Shown here: in pieces, positions 1-11,093 of the stretch
How the letters are laid out: the number at the start of each line of letters is the position of its first letter
How positions within the stretch are numbered: position 1 is the first letter of the stretch
Origin: Bimastos eiseni
Lineage: Eukaryota > Annelida > Clitellata > Crassiclitellata > Lumbricidae
NCBI GenBank assembly: GCA_959347315.1
Contig: OY365819.1
Location: forward strand, 22,772,589 to 22,836,588
Reading direction: 5' to 3'
DNA length: 64,000 bases
Program-made: the position numbers and the translations under genes
The notes under the pieces: model-generated
What the model was told of the DNA's origin: nothing
Database searches by the model: none
What the model saw: the letters and a program-made list of their open reading frames with translations, nothing else

Positions 1-62
1 TTCCGGAGCAACGGCTAAGAATTTTACGATAAACGTAGGTAATGGTTTCTTTTTATTTACAG

Positions 63-107
63 GAACACCGCAAATTTCATGACAGAAGAAATCATTAATC
101 CGGAAAG
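63..107 (+). CDS. Gene A exon: loop after TM6
   Basis: A 45-bp exon between acceptor TTTACAG and donor GTACTA. It reads N-T-A-N-F-M-T-E-E-I-I-N-P-E-R, the conserved TEE(I/M)xNPxR segment of SLC7 transporters. It starts with the last base of a Trp codon (TG|G) and ends in phase 2 (AG|A of Arg). Gene B has a 45-bp exon of the same phase at 35427-35471. Confidence 0.8.
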
Positions 108-858
108 GTACTATCATGTGCACATTTCATGCTATTTCTCTTTAATGACGAATAATGGCATAACTAATAGAAAAGTAACTGAAGAATAGCGTAACAGAAG
201 AATGCATTTCGTGAATAAAATAATAATAATGCGACCAGTCCTTAAGGCAGGCACATTTACGTACACTATTTAACGCCCCTTCGAGGTCTTCTACTCAGAA
301 GCGCTCCCAGCCCAACTACGGTAAAACCGGACAGTCTTAAGGCCAGAGAAGAACAGAGCAGACCTGTAGGCTGTAGGTGTGAGACGCAGTGCTACTGGAA
401 CAGAGGTTTTCAAACTTTTTCAAGCTGTGGACCCCGTAAGCCTGTTGTGGTTAGATGGCAGAGCCCTATTCAGGAAATAAGGCCAATCGACATTATTATT
501 TACGTAATCCACTACTGACTGCTGTCATTCAACACTATTCAACCGTGCAGCAGATAAGCAAATATTATGTCAAGCACATATTATGTCACTGAAGACATTT
601 ATTAAAATAAACAATGGTATTTGCTTCAGTGTGAAGGGTGTGCCTGTTTTGCGCTGCAGAGCTTGTCTAGATTTGGTGATTGCGCGACAAACATACGCGA
701 ACATCAGCCTCGATGTTCGCGTATGTATTTTGTATTTTTGTCTGCTTTTAGTACAGCTAGTTTTGTCGCTCGAAATATTCCTATGGCTTATCGGCAATAT
801 CTGCATGCATTGTCGTTAAATGGCGCTTTAATTTTGCGGGTTTCATTGACGTAGTTTG
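108..858. other. Gene A intron, no recognised element
   Basis: No gene or known repeat recognised. A 15-bp perfect inverted repeat with a 6-nt loop lies at 691-726. Small open frames here show no family signature. Confidence 0.4.
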
Positions 859-873
859 CACACACACACACAC

Positions 874-918
<45 letters not shown>
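859..918. repeat. (CA)n microsatellite
   Basis: About 60 bp of CA dinucleotides with one CG variant near 878. Confidence 0.95.
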
Positions 919-920
<2 letters not shown>

Positions 921-1299
921 AACACAAAGAAGTTGGTTAGCATTTGTTCCGACTGCAATGAAACCATATGAAATAAACTCTGGATTATTTTCTTTATTTT
1001 CTCCCATTTATCTTTGTTGTCATGATTTTTTAAAGATTTCTGATCAGCTTTAATCTTTAAAAATTTATCCATGGTTAAGAAGAACGTTGAAAAATACGAA
1101 TATTATATTTAAATAAAATTACGTTTAGCAGCCTCTCTGTTGGTACGTCACAATTACAATAACGTGGACTAAAAATAGCACCGGAATGAAGTAATTTTAC
1201 TAGAGTACATAGACATCAGTAAGCATAGAAAGCATAGAAAGCTCAGTTCTTTTCCAATTTATGATGATAATGAAAACCTGGCAAATGTACAATTTCTAT

Positions 1300-1500
1300 T
1301 GTTTTTGGACCCCTTGGCAACAAGCGACGGACCCAAGGTGTCCGCGGATCACAGTTTGAAAACCTCTGTACTGGAAGGCCATTCCAGGTCACCGGAACCG
1401 CCAATGAAAAAGCACTGCGCTGTCGGTAGCAGTTCTCGCACGGGGATAGGCAACTCCGCTTGCGCAGCAGAACGCAACAAACAAACAAAAATAATGTATT
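1300..1500 (-). mobile_element. LINE C-terminal fragment (L2/CR1-like)
   Basis: The - strand reads RSAFSLAVPVTWNGLP, resembling the RxFSxAGPxxWNxLP segment near the C-terminus of L2/CR1-type reverse transcriptase ORFs. No RT core is present. Confidence 0.5.
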
Positions 1501-1503
1501 GAG

Positions 1504-1639
1504 CTGTGGAAAAATAATAATAAATAATATTAAATTCATCTATTTGCTATCATTATCGTCATCATCATTATTTCCATTATTATTATTGCAATTACAATTA
1601 TTGTTTTTTTTACCCGAGGTAGAAATGATTCACCACACC

Positions 1640-1737
<98 letters not shown>

Positions 1738-2127
1738 GTTATTATTATTATTACTAGTATTGGTAATGGTATTGGTATTGGTATTGGTATTGGTATTGGT
1801 ATTGGTATTGCTATTGTTGTTGTTATTGTTATTGTTGTTGTTATTGTTATTGGTATTGTTGTTGTTAATGTTATTATTATTATTATCATTATTATTATTA
1901 TTATTATAAATATTATTATTATCATTATCATTATTATTATTATCAGTATCACTATTATCATTATCATTATTATCCTTATCATTATTATCATTATCATTAT
2001 TATTATTGTTATTGTTATTGTTGTTGTTATGGTTACAGTGACAGTGACAGTGACAGCGACAGCGACAGCGACAGCGACAACGACAGCGACAGCGACAGCG
2101 ACAGCGACTGCGACTGCGACTGCGACT

Positions 2128-2192
<65 letters not shown>
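1504..2192. repeat. Compound microsatellite: TTA, ATTGGT, ATTGTT, ATTATC, then ACAGCG
   Basis: Successive tracts: nearly pure (TTA)n at 1641-1740, (ATTGGT)n near 1755-1810, mixed ATTGTT/ATTATC to about 2028, then (ACAGYG)n at 2033-2192. Long open frames here (poly-Leu, poly-Asn, SLSLSL, TATATA) are repeat artefacts. Confidence 0.93.
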
Positions 2193-2195
<3 letters not shown>

Positions 2196-3260
2196 GTCTG
2201 CCCGTCCGGTCTCTTTCCATCTAATCTGGAGAGACCTGACGGTTCCTTGACCGCTGGAATACCGACTCTGCTGAGGCTGCGATGCATAAGGTCGTTGAAA
2301 TTACTGTGTCTTGCTTGACGGCCAAAACCCAAAGAACAGGACAGGCCATGGTATAGACGAAGGCGCCGCATGCGCAGGTGTGCGGCTCACAGATGGCCAC
2401 CCCTGATCTTAGGCCGACCTAACGGCATCGTAGCTTTTCTTCTAGGGCAGACAGAACCCCGTTTAATAGCGGTTTATCAATGTGCGCTTGTCTACGCTTG
2501 TTTATGTTTACGCTGGTTTATGTTGTTATTGTTACTGGTATTGTTATTGGTATTGTCTGGCGCCGTTGGGGCAGAGGCTTCGGTAACTCGAAGTCAGGCA
2601 GACATCGCCGAGTCGCATGCCGATTCCGATTTCACCGGTACTGATTCTAGGATGAGACACTGGATCTGGAGATTGCCCGCGGCCGTAGCCCAAAAGGCGG
2701 GAATTTCCAGCGAGGACGCCCTCCTAATTCCAAGTCCTCCAATCCTCATCGGGAGAGTGGCCTGACCCCATTGGTCATCGGTCATCGAAATGTTGAAGAT
2801 TCCCTCGATCCTTCCTCGCACAGATCGTCGTGAGCCCCTAGATGCGGGTGGTCGTGGCAAGGGGTGCATCTCAATAAATGCATGAGTTTAGGCGAGCCGA
2901 TCGAATGTCTAAGGATCAGTAGAGCGTCTTGTCTAGCGATTAGTTCCACCCTGTCGAGCGCAATTCCTAGGTCGGCCACACAGGTGTTGAGGGCTGAAAG
3001 CAGGGCATCCGTCGGCGAGAGCGGAGCCCCTTGGAACACGGCCGATGTTGTTGCGGCGTATGCGCTGGCGCATGTTTAGGATTTAGGTGCGGTGTGACAC
3101 GTGGGACGGCGTATGCGCTGGCACATTTAGATGCGAGTCGACGCCACACGTCCCATGGCTATTGGCCTTAGAAGGCTTAGACAACCACAGCCTTGTCGGA
3201 GGGGAAAAGCGTTCCTCCGAATAAGATGGGCGTGCGGCCCATCTTATTCGGAGGAACTCA
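2193..3260 (-). mobile_element. RLE retrotransposon, truncated copy 1
   Basis: On the - strand, in element order: an RT-side segment LLRPIAMG...RLASKCASAYA (about 3190-3070); the RT-endonuclease linker MFQGAPLSPTDALLSALN, ALLILRHSIGSPKLMHLLRC (3039-2860); GGLGIRRASSLEIPAFWATA (about 2730); and the endonuclease motif [12 protein letters not shown] (about 2260-2200), where the ACAGCG microsatellite takes over. The RT catalytic core is deleted. A (TTA)n tract flanks the high-coordinate side. It belongs to the same family as 52963-56440. Confidence 0.75.
3211..3257. repeat. Perfect 20-bp hairpin inside RLE fragment
   Basis: Arms 3211-3230 and 3238-3257 are exact reverse complements with a 7-nt loop. 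One arm lies in former RT coding sequence. Confidence 0.9.
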
Positions 3261-3282
3261 AGAGATGCGCTCTTGAGGACAG

Positions 3283-3295
3283 AATATTATTAATA

Positions 3296-3327
<32 letters not shown>

Positions 3328-3354
3328 GTTATTTTTATTATTAATATTATTATC
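3283..3354. repeat. (TTA)n microsatellite
   Basis: Mostly perfect TTA repeats next to the RLE fragment, equivalent to (TAA)n on the element's strand. Confidence 0.92.
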
Positions 3355-3701
3355 GTTTATTGAGAAAGAAAACAATCTGACATAAATAAAAATGGCTTAG
3401 TAATTTTCGTCGAGTCGAATTATCATTACTATTTACTCAGTCAAAGGAACCAGCCAAAGCGACATTTAATCGATGTGTAATAACTGATAGGCTCTGGAAT
3501 AAGAAGACTGTTTCCTTCGTTCCTTCTGTCGCCTTGTCCGATGTCCATGATGAGCCTGTTGATTTATTAATTATTATTATTAACAGACACATTAACAAAA
3601 GCATTCAATTGAAGACCAACAACAACGATAGTAACTGCAACAACAACATATATTTAACAGTAACAAGTTTGTAACATGTTTCATGCTGTGCATACGTGCA
3701 G

Positions 3702-3825
3702 AAATCTTCCCTTAGCGATTGTCATCGGCGTTCCCTTGGTCATGGTTGTCTACATACTAACGAATATATCTTACTTCACTGTCATGTCGGTGGAGGAATT
3801 AATCGCATCACCTGCCGTTGCCATC
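3702..3825 (+). CDS. Gene A exon: TM7
   Basis: A 124-bp exon starting with the final A of the split Arg codon, then [11 protein letters not shown] and a hydrophobic helix, followed by [18 protein letters not shown]. It ends in phase 0 before GTAAGTA. NLPLAI directly after NPER is an SLC7 hallmark. The gene B partner at 33714-33837 has the same length and phase. Confidence 0.88.
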
Positions 3826-4689
3826 GTAAGTACAGTTTACAACTTTTTACCACTCTATCCAGAAAGAATCAATTGGAATTGGGAATTAATATTCAATAGA
3901 TGGCGTCAATGTGCAGTGATTTTCATTATAAGCCGTCGTCACATCTTTCAGACATTGAAATAAAGAGAACAGCAACACTTTATGATCTCTGACGATAAAT
4001 TCCCTAATAATTACGTAGACACTGTATATTGGCCAGAAGTGCACAATTTACAATATTTCCCATCAAGTGGGGGGCCAGAGTGCCGATGGAGCTTGAGCAG
4101 AATGGGGTAGCGTTCTGAGACGGAGCTCAGTGAGCCGATTGTCTTAAATGTTTCGCAATACTAAATCTTTAAGTATCATATAAGATATTTGTTTACAGAC
4201 ACCAATGAAATACAACACAATGTAAATTATTATAAAAAAAGAAAAATACGACTATAGACCATGAAACGTAGGTAGAACTGCGTTAAAACATCAGTGATAA
4301 GTTACGCGGGAGAATGACGACAGCGTTTGGCGAAAGATGGTAACAGCAGCTGTACAGAGGGTCGTTTAGTGACGTTTGGCTATGAGTCTCGACGACTGGC
4401 CACGAGAGGATAGAAGGCCGGACGAGGTATCTGTCGTAGAGTTGATATTCGTCAACACGGGCAGGTGGTTGATAGCGTTCCGCCACAGACCAATCCACAC
4501 ATGTTGTCGTAAGCAAACTGGCACATTCCCTCTATGAGTTCTTTCATGATCATGCCTGGTAAATGATCTACGACATAACTGACACTCCTTTGAACCATGA
4601 CCAGCTTCCATTAGCTGCGACGATCAGCCACAGTAAACTCCCCAAACGTTGTCTGTCATCTGTTCCTAGTCCACTCTGTTTCTGATATT

Positions 4690-4975
4690 CACCATTGGGT
4701 GCCGACTAAATGTCTAAATGCCACAAATCTAAATCTAATCTTATTTCCTAAATTTGTCCTACAACTACTGACTGAAACAAGTAGTCTCATATGCCCTGCA
4801 TACGTATACTCTTCTAATGTTCGTGGCCTGGGTGTCACGCATGATTGCTCCCGAAACACATTTTTGCTACTTTCGATTGAGGCGACTCAGAGACATCGGT
4901 TTATTCATCTGTCATAGTTCCACCGCAGTTAATGCGGTTGGCAGTACCCGTCTAGACTACTGCAATTGGGGTGGA
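4690..4975 (+). mobile_element. LINE fragment (L2/CR1-like RT, C-terminal side)
   Basis: Across two frames the + strand gives NVRGLGVTHD, FRLRRLRDIGLFICHSSTA and TRLDYCN, the VRxLGVxxD...LRxLRxI...RLDYCN pattern of L2/CR1 LINEs. Frame breaks show it is dead. Confidence 0.65.
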
Positions 4976-5180
4976 TCATTCCCCCCGACACCCTGGTTTT
5001 GTGTCATGATTGCGCTGGCTTCCTGTCGCTGCTTTCTAGTTTCTAAAGCTCGTTTAGGCAGTGCCCAAACTCTGACGATTTTTATTTTCAACTTCATCCC
5101 TCATCTTGCCAATTTATTGGAGTTGCTTAATGTAATCCCAGTAATTGGAACGTGTTAAATTTTAGTTTTTATTATCACAG

Positions 5181-5284
5181 ACATGGGCTGAGACGGTGAT
5201 ACCGAAGGCAGCCTGGATTATTCCGATTTTTGTAGCAATGTCAACGTTCGGAACAGGAAATGGATCTCTTTTTTCAGGCGGCAG
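5181..5284 (+). CDS. Gene A exon: TM8
   Basis: A 104-bp exon after TTATCACAG. It encodes TWAETVIPKAAWIIPIFVAM and STFGTGNGSLFSGG, then AG of a split Arg codon before GTATGT. The GSLFS(G/S)GR segment is typical of SLC7 light chains. The gene B partner at 26076-26179 has the same length and phase. Confidence 0.87.
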
Positions 5285-5407
5285 GTATGTATGTACAAGA
5301 GAAAAGTTATCTCATGATTACATAAGATTTTGTCCAGTTATCTTACTATACATAATCTTATGAGATGACTGTTCAATTTATGTGTCGTAAAACTGGTGTG
5401 TTGTAGC

Positions 5408-5428
5408 TCTTATTATTAGTATTATTAA

Positions 5429-5511
<83 letters not shown>
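5408..5511. repeat. (TTA)n microsatellite
   Basis: About 100 bp of TTA repeats with a few variants. It adjoins a LINE 3' end in the - orientation and probably grew from that element's (TAA)n tail. Confidence 0.92.
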
Positions 5512-5512
<1 letters not shown>

Positions 5513-5755
5513 ACGGACGATTTCTAAAGCGCCGTAACGCAGCCATGCCGCTACAAGGGCGCTTTACAATAACACGATCTGCAAACTAACAAGGAAAAAC
5601 CGTACCATAACAATAACTACATCAGTTCAACAGGGATATGCCGTCCTGAACAGGTGGGATTTAAGTCATGCCCTACAGATTTCAATCGATGCTGCAAAAC
5701 GCACTTCAGTCGGGAAGCTATTCCAGCTGCGCAGGCCGATGTATGAGGCCAAATT
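5512..5755 (-). mobile_element. L2-like LINE 3' end
   Basis: The - strand shows a LPTEVRFAASIEICRA...LKSHLF segment typical of L2 C-termini, then a 3' UTR ending in GGCGCTTTAGAAATCG and the (TAA)n tail. Confidence 0.55.
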
Positions 5756-5789
5756 AACTTCCCGGATAAATTGACAGAGTGTACTGTAC

Positions 5790-6228
5790 TAATGATGAAA
5801 AAATAAGATATTGACTATGGAGTTAATTGTTCCTAGGATAAATACACTCTTTGCGAATAAACGCTTACGGGGAATTAATTCAACCTAGGACAAACTGACT
5901 CCCGGGTAGTTAATTGTACTTAGGATAAATCGGCTCTCATAACGTATGCAACAGAGGAGTTAATTCTTCCTAAGATAAATTAACTCCCGTGTTAATTCTT
6001 CCCAGGATAAATTGACTCCCACACCTAATGCAATAGAGGAGTTAATTCTACTTAGGACAAACTGAATACCGGAGAGTTAATTCCTCCCAGGATAAATTGA
6101 CTCCTAAACCGAATGCAATAGGGGAGTCATTTCTACATGAGACAAACTGACTCCCGGGGAGTTAATTCTTCCTCTGATAAATTGCCTGCCATACCTAATG
6201 CAAAAGTTAGTTGATTCTTCCTAGTACA
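5790..6228 (+). repeat. Fold-back-like repeat, forward arm (locus 1)
   Basis: About five imperfect units of roughly 85-90 bp, each made of two sub-units: GGAGTTAATTCTTCCTAGG plus ACAAACTGACTCCCGG, and GATAAATTGACTCCC plus ATACCTAATGCAATAG. The proximal end (ATATTGACTATGGAGTTAAT) matches the start of the arm at 22690. No inverted partner arm follows; a LINE fragment does. Confidence 0.85.
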
Positions 6229-6229
6229 T

Positions 6230-6775
6230 GCAGAGGAGAGAGATTGAGTCTACTGCATTTACCGTGGGTCACGCAGCACAGAAGTTTAGTCTTGGTAGGA
6301 TTTAGACTGAGTCTGTTTGAAGCCAGCCACGCGGAGAACCTTTCAATGATAAGGATCATGCGCCTACGTGAGCTGTCGACCTGCAGTATAGAGGTCTAAG
6401 GACTGATCACCGAGGAACCCCGAAAGAAAGTGGACGGTAGTCGGTGACGTTGCCATTGAAGTGAACCGACTGCATCCTTCCGCTCAGGCAGGAGCGGAAC
6501 TAGGTCAGTGACACGGACCAGACAGTCCTGGACTGTCGCTCTAAGAGAATGATGTGGTCTATGGTGTCGAAAGCCGCAGATAGATCGAGTAGACCAAGGA
6601 TTGCGTGATCACCAGCATCGGACCGCCTCGATAAGATCAGTAAAAACTTTCAGTAGTGCCGTCTCAGTAGAATGTAGGCGGATTGATGATGAAGGAAAAG
6701 CTCTGAGTTAAGTAGTCTGCAGATGATACTCTCGAGTAGCTTCGACAGGGTCTTCAGGTAGGAGATCTATATAGG
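6230..6775 (-). mobile_element. L2-like LINE RT fragment
   Basis: The - strand reads GLLDLSAAFDTIDHIILLER, then GVPRSSVLRPL, the RT motif DLSAAFDTIDH and the decayed GVPQGSVLGPLL block of L2-type LINEs. Frame shifts and stops show decay. Confidence 0.72.
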
Positions 6776-7156
6776 AGGAGATCTATATAGGAGGAGGTAA
6801 CTGGCCCACCAAACGAAATTCTTGGCGCATTTGACGGTTCTCACGGTAATTTTTCAGCTAATTTTGAAAAGAAACTATTTGAAACAATAAATAATGCAGT
6901 ATCACTGACATAGAAGATTCGACAGCATTGTAGAAAGACCATTAAGTATGTGCTCGATATTGTTCTAAAAATAACAATTGAATGATTATTTTACTGGCTT
7001 TCTGCTTTCTGACGCAATTTACTTCACAATTTACCTCATTGATGGCATCGTTCGATTTGACTCAGTAATTCAGTAGTTGAAAGTAGTTGATTTTCAGCCA
7101 ACATGGTTAGGAATATGGTTAGGAATCTTAAAAGTTTTTGCAATTTTTCTTCAAGG

Positions 7157-7195
7157 TTGATGTTCGTGGCTGCACAAAATGAACATTCATCCTAT
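7157..7195 (+). pseudogene. Truncated duplicate of the following 97-bp exon
   Basis: After a CTTCAAG acceptor the sequence reads L-M-F-V-A-A-Q-N-E-H, nearly the same as the start of the real exon at 7729, then diverges after about 30 bp with no HLP...TPSPA continuation and no matching donor. The upstream intron is duplicated too (about 7040-7190 versus 7616-7765). This looks like a local duplication that left a non-functional exon start. Confidence 0.6.
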
Positions 7196-7728
7196 TCAGA
7201 TTATACAGAAATAAAATATAAGATTAATTATGAATCGGTGGTGGACCATCACGGCGCTTCTTCGAACCAAGCGATGAGTCGGTTGTTGAATCTGATCGGT
7301 TTTGTCCCGTCGTCGATTATAAGTTGGTGTGGTTCAAAAGTGTGAAAAGTCTAGAATGGCTAGGGGATGCACATTGGTGCATCTAGCCTAGCCAATCTTG
7401 TGTATCTGCCTATTTCATTTTCCAAACAAATCGCGAGTTCACTCCGATTACAGCAGACACGCTAGAATTCAGCCTATTACCCGTTCAGCCCACTTTGATG
7501 AGGTTGTTGCCAATGGTGACAACGCCGATGTCAGATTTTAGACGTCTCTTGCGTTCGCAGCCATTAATTGTTCAAACCAGACATCCATGGATGCCTCAGT
7601 CTAGTGCGATATTCACTGATAGCATCGTTCGATTTGACTTATTCAGAAGTTGAAAGTAGTTGATTTTTAGCCAACATGGTTAGATATATGGTTATGAATC
7701 TTAATAGTTTTTGCAATTTTTCTTCAAG

Positions 7729-7825
7729 GTTGATGTTCGTGGCTGCACGAAATGAACATTTGCCGGACGTGCTTGCAATGGTTCATGTCAAGAAGTATAC
7801 ACCATCACCGGCTATAATCTTAACA
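7729..7825 (+). CDS. Gene A exon: cytosolic segment between TM8 and TM9
   Basis: A 97-bp exon between TTCTTCAAG and GTATGG. It completes the Arg codon and reads [20 protein letters not shown] then [12 protein letters not shown], the conserved R-E-x-H-L-P...TPxPA segment of SLC7 proteins. It ends in phase 0 and joins correctly to the exon at 10283. No equivalent was found in gene B. Confidence 0.82.
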
Positions 7826-7937
7826 GTATGGTATAATTTTATTATCTTAGCTGTAAAATCGTTAAAATGAGCATTTACGATAAATGGATGTCATCATGGA
7901 AATATTTAGTTGCATTACAAAATTCTGCTTGGTTAGC

Positions 7938-8690
7938 GGACAAAACCCCTCTGACAAAAAAACCTTTTCTGACAAAAGCCTCTGACAAACCTCCCTAAGT
8001 ATGACAAACCCCCCCGTCTAAGAATAATTTTTTTATACTTTTTTACTTTCATTATTTAGAAATGTGTCTATACTTTAAAGTCTGAAATAAAGCATGTGTC
8101 ATATGTGTCATTTCAAAGTCTGATGCGGTCACTCAGGCATCGTCGTCCAATAGTCGAATAGCAAACAGATAATTAGTTCATTGGTCTTTTTGTTGTTAAT
8201 GTATGACAGGTCATTGTACACTGAAGCGTAATGCAGGCTATCTGTTACACGGCTTTTTCAGTCGCATCAGATGAGTCTATGCAGAGCGTCTTATGTGACA
8301 CGATTTCTTATATAAGTTAGACCAGAGGCGTAAATCCCCCTCTAACTGATGGAGGCAAACACCCTGGTTTCCAAGTGTCAGAGGTAGTCATGATATCTTC
8401 CCTAAGACTCGGTAAATACGCCCGATCCTATCTGGACGCCGCCTCTAAGTTAGACCAATAGTCGTACTGAGTGTTACTTGTAATGTTGTGCAGACTTTGT
8501 TAGTAGTGTCAGTTACTCTGGTATGGCTTCTAATTGCAGCTCTGAGCTAGTTAGGGCAAGAAGGGGTTTTGTCCTGGTGGGGGACGGTTAATGTCCTGCC
8601 TAAAACAGGGGGTTTATGTCAGAGGAGGTTTATGTCAGAGGGGGTTTTTGTCTGAGGGTTCTTTTGTGAAGGGGGGTTTCGTCCTACACC
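7938..8690. mobile_element. MITE-like element with GACAAAACCCC-type termini (copy 1)
   Basis: The left end has several units of GACAAAACCCCTCTGACAAA type; the right end has their inverse (GGGGTTTATGTCAGAGG, GGGGTTTTTGTC). The internal core (AAAGCATGTGTCATATG, then AGTTAGACCAGAGGCGT) recurs at 23521-24250 and partly at 32515-32640 and 33175-33510. No transposase. The target duplication is not clear. Confidence 0.72.
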
Positions 8691-8694
8691 CGAG

Positions 8695-9270
8695 TAGTAG
8701 ATGCTTGTTCCTTCAGACACAATATTGCCCCTGCAGGTCCATCGCATCTCACTAAGCCACAATATTTCAAGTTTGTACTCTTACAAGTTTGTACTCATCG
8801 CCAACTTCCCTCTATCATAGTGTTCTTACATTTCAGTATCCAATTTCTCCCTTGGCTTTGGTCTTTAAGATTTGAGACTTCTGTGTCTTGGCTTCCTTTT
8901 TGCTTTCACCATGACCCTTCAAAGGTTGGTCATCCCGACCGACCTGGCACGACAATGAGTTTGAGTTCTTCATGTGTCTTTTCTGTTGCAAGATGTGGTT
9001 TTACATGGAGAACGCAGAACCCACCTCCTTATTCCAGACTTGGGACTGGCACTGCTGAACTGCAAGGCAGTGGAATCGTTAGTTCCCGTGGGGGGAACTT
9101 GAAAAATTCAAGTTACCTTGGGGAACCCTGAAGCTGATTTCATATTACCCCTGGGGTAATCTGAAATCACAGAGGGTAATTTTAGATTGCTTTCAAGTTA
9201 CCCCCGGGGTAACTTGAAATCGATTTCAAGTTACCGGGGGTAAGGTGAATGGGAGTAGGTTGAAATCGCT
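8695..9270 (-). mobile_element. Composite repeat: RTE-type endonuclease piece plus AAGTTACCCC arm (copy 2)
   Basis: 8695-9080 matches 59596-59990, which continues into an RTE/BovB-like APE endonuclease. 9090-9270 is an array of palindromic AAGTTACCCCCGGGG-type units separated by GAAATCGATTTC. The left part is cut by the MITE ending at 8690. Confidence 0.6.
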
Positions 9271-9526
9271 ACACCTCTGTAGAACTGCAGACATGGTCAA
9301 CGTTTGCTGTCGTGTCTGTCAACGCTTATAATCAACGATATTTCAATTGCACATATGATTTTAACTACCTATTAGAGTTTTCTTATATTAACACCGGTTT
9401 GAAGTGAATCGTCTGAAAAGGCCTGACCTTGATAATACAAACAAGGGGCAGTCCATGACATGTCCTCTTTGCGCTGGTAGCGCTTCTGAGTAGATTTCTT
9501 GAAGAGGAGCTGTATCAACTTTAATT

Positions 9527-10113
9527 GACCGACCGACCGACCGACCGACCGACCGACCGACCGACCGACCGACCGACCGACCGACCGACCGACCGACCGA
9601 CCGACCGACCGACCGACCGACCGACCGACCGACCGACCGACCGACCGACCGACCGACCGACCGACCGACCGACCGACCGACCGACCGACCGACCGACCGA
9701 CCGACCGACCGACCGACCGACCGACCGACCGACCGACCGACCGACCGACCGACCGACCGACCGACCGACCGACCGACCGACCGACCGACCGACCGACCGA
9801 CCGACCGACCGACCGACCGACCGACCGACCGACCGACCGACCGACCGACCGACCGACCGACCGACCGACCGACCGACCGACCGACCGACCGACCGACCGA
9901 CCGACCGACCGACCGACCGACCGACCGACCGACCGACCGACCGACCGACCGACCGACCGACCGACCGACCGACCGACCGACCGACCGACCGACCGACCGA
10001 CCGACCGACCGACCGACCGACCGACCGACCGACCGACCGACCGACCGACCGACCGACCGACCGACCGACCGACCGACCGACCGACCGACCGACCGACCGA
10101 CCGACCGACCGAC
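9527..10113. repeat. Perfect (CCGA)n tetranucleotide tract, 587 bp
   Basis: About 147 uninterrupted units in a gene A intron, 170 bp before an exon. All six frames are open (TDRP / SVGR repeats), which explains the ORFs called here; none is a gene. The lack of interruptions implies recent expansion or ongoing instability. Confidence 0.97.
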
Positions 10114-10282
10114 AAATCAAAGTTGAATCCAAGAACAATAATGCTTTCGGCGTCTCAATCTGGCGACTGGCATTCTATCTAGTCCATATAACAGCAATAT
10201 CCTTCGTTTAATTTAAGTCGAAGTCAAAGGACAATGCTAACAATGCTAAATAAAGTTATTAAGTTTGTTGTCTTGTATGTAG

Positions 10283-10438
10283 TTTGTTTTAGCGACGGTT
10301 TTCTTGCTGGTTGGTGACATTGGAACATTAATAGACTTCATCAGTTTCATCATGTGGGGCTTCTATGGATTGAATATGCTGGCGGTCATCATATTCCGAT
10401 ATGTTAAGCCCTACAAAGACATGCATCGAGTTGTTAAG
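10283..10438 (+). CDS. Gene A exon: TM9-TM10
   Basis: A 156-bp phase-0 exon from the acceptor TGTATGTAG to the donor GTATTC. It encodes FVLATVFLLVGDIGTLIDF, a second hydrophobic helix with GLNMLAVIIFRY, and the cytosolic end KDMHRVVK, matching the SLC7 pattern of a helix, a D-x-x-x-L turn, a helix and RP(V/I)K. The acceptor one TAG downstream would give the wrong frame, which is why 10283 was chosen. Gene B's 18319-18474 is also 156 bp. Confidence 0.85.
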
Positions 10439-10439
10439 G

Positions 10440-11093
10440 TATTCGTTTTTGAAGTTTTATATAATATTTTACTAGGGCTTTTATATAATATTTTACTAGG
10501 GCCTGTCCTCTGTGACATTTCCCTCGGACATTTCGGCTGAAAAGCATTCTATCATGCCCATGAAATAATGTAGCATGTGCATGATATTATCATGCGCTCT
10601 CAAGCTAGTTGAAACACAACCCTTAAAGATGATGCAAATAATGCAATGTTGATAAAATTATCAGCACTATTATTAAACATAATAGGAATTATGGTTCGAT
10701 GAAATACCTTGATGAAAATTATCGTGCTCGCGTTGAAACTGGATTGATGAAAGTAATTCTATTTAAATGCATTGTCGTAGAGATCTTTTGATCGTAATCG
10801 AAATCTCAAGCAAAGTAGCGGGAACCAACTTATTCACAAGCATAAAGATGACATGATATGAAGTAAAGACCTTCTTAAGTGGAAGCTGGACCGATGGGAC
10901 TTCTTAGAGTAGAACCTGGATTGACGAAAAGAATTCGGCTCAAACGAATGGATCAGCACTTCCCAGCCGGTTGAGAATCACTGGATTAGAGAATGATTCT
11001 TCCAGTTTATCATTAAAAAAGTGAAAAAAATTTGATTGCAAAATACTAGCAGATTTGTGCAATACGAGTTGCATTTGAACCGTGATGTTTTAG
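10440..11093. other. Gene A last intron
   Basis: A direct duplication of about 27 bp (TTTATATAATATTTTACTAG) at 10455-10502 is the only structure seen; otherwise unique AT-rich sequence. Confidence 0.5.

Noticed and set aside
1460..2371. ORFs rich in Leu, Asn, Ile, Arg-Cys or Ser-Leu
   Set aside because: Translations of the compound microsatellite; no independent coding signal.
5790..6228. CRISPR-like direct repeats in the GGAGTTAATTC arrays
   Set aside because: The whole ~85-bp unit is repeated with drift; there are no unique spacers.
9527..10113. CRISPR array
   Set aside because: No spacers: one 4-bp unit repeated without interruption, in a metazoan genome.
9372..10211. Three long ORFs of 205-247 codons (SVGR / TDRP repeats)
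   Set aside because: They are translations of the pure CCGA tetranucleotide repeat, open in every frame.
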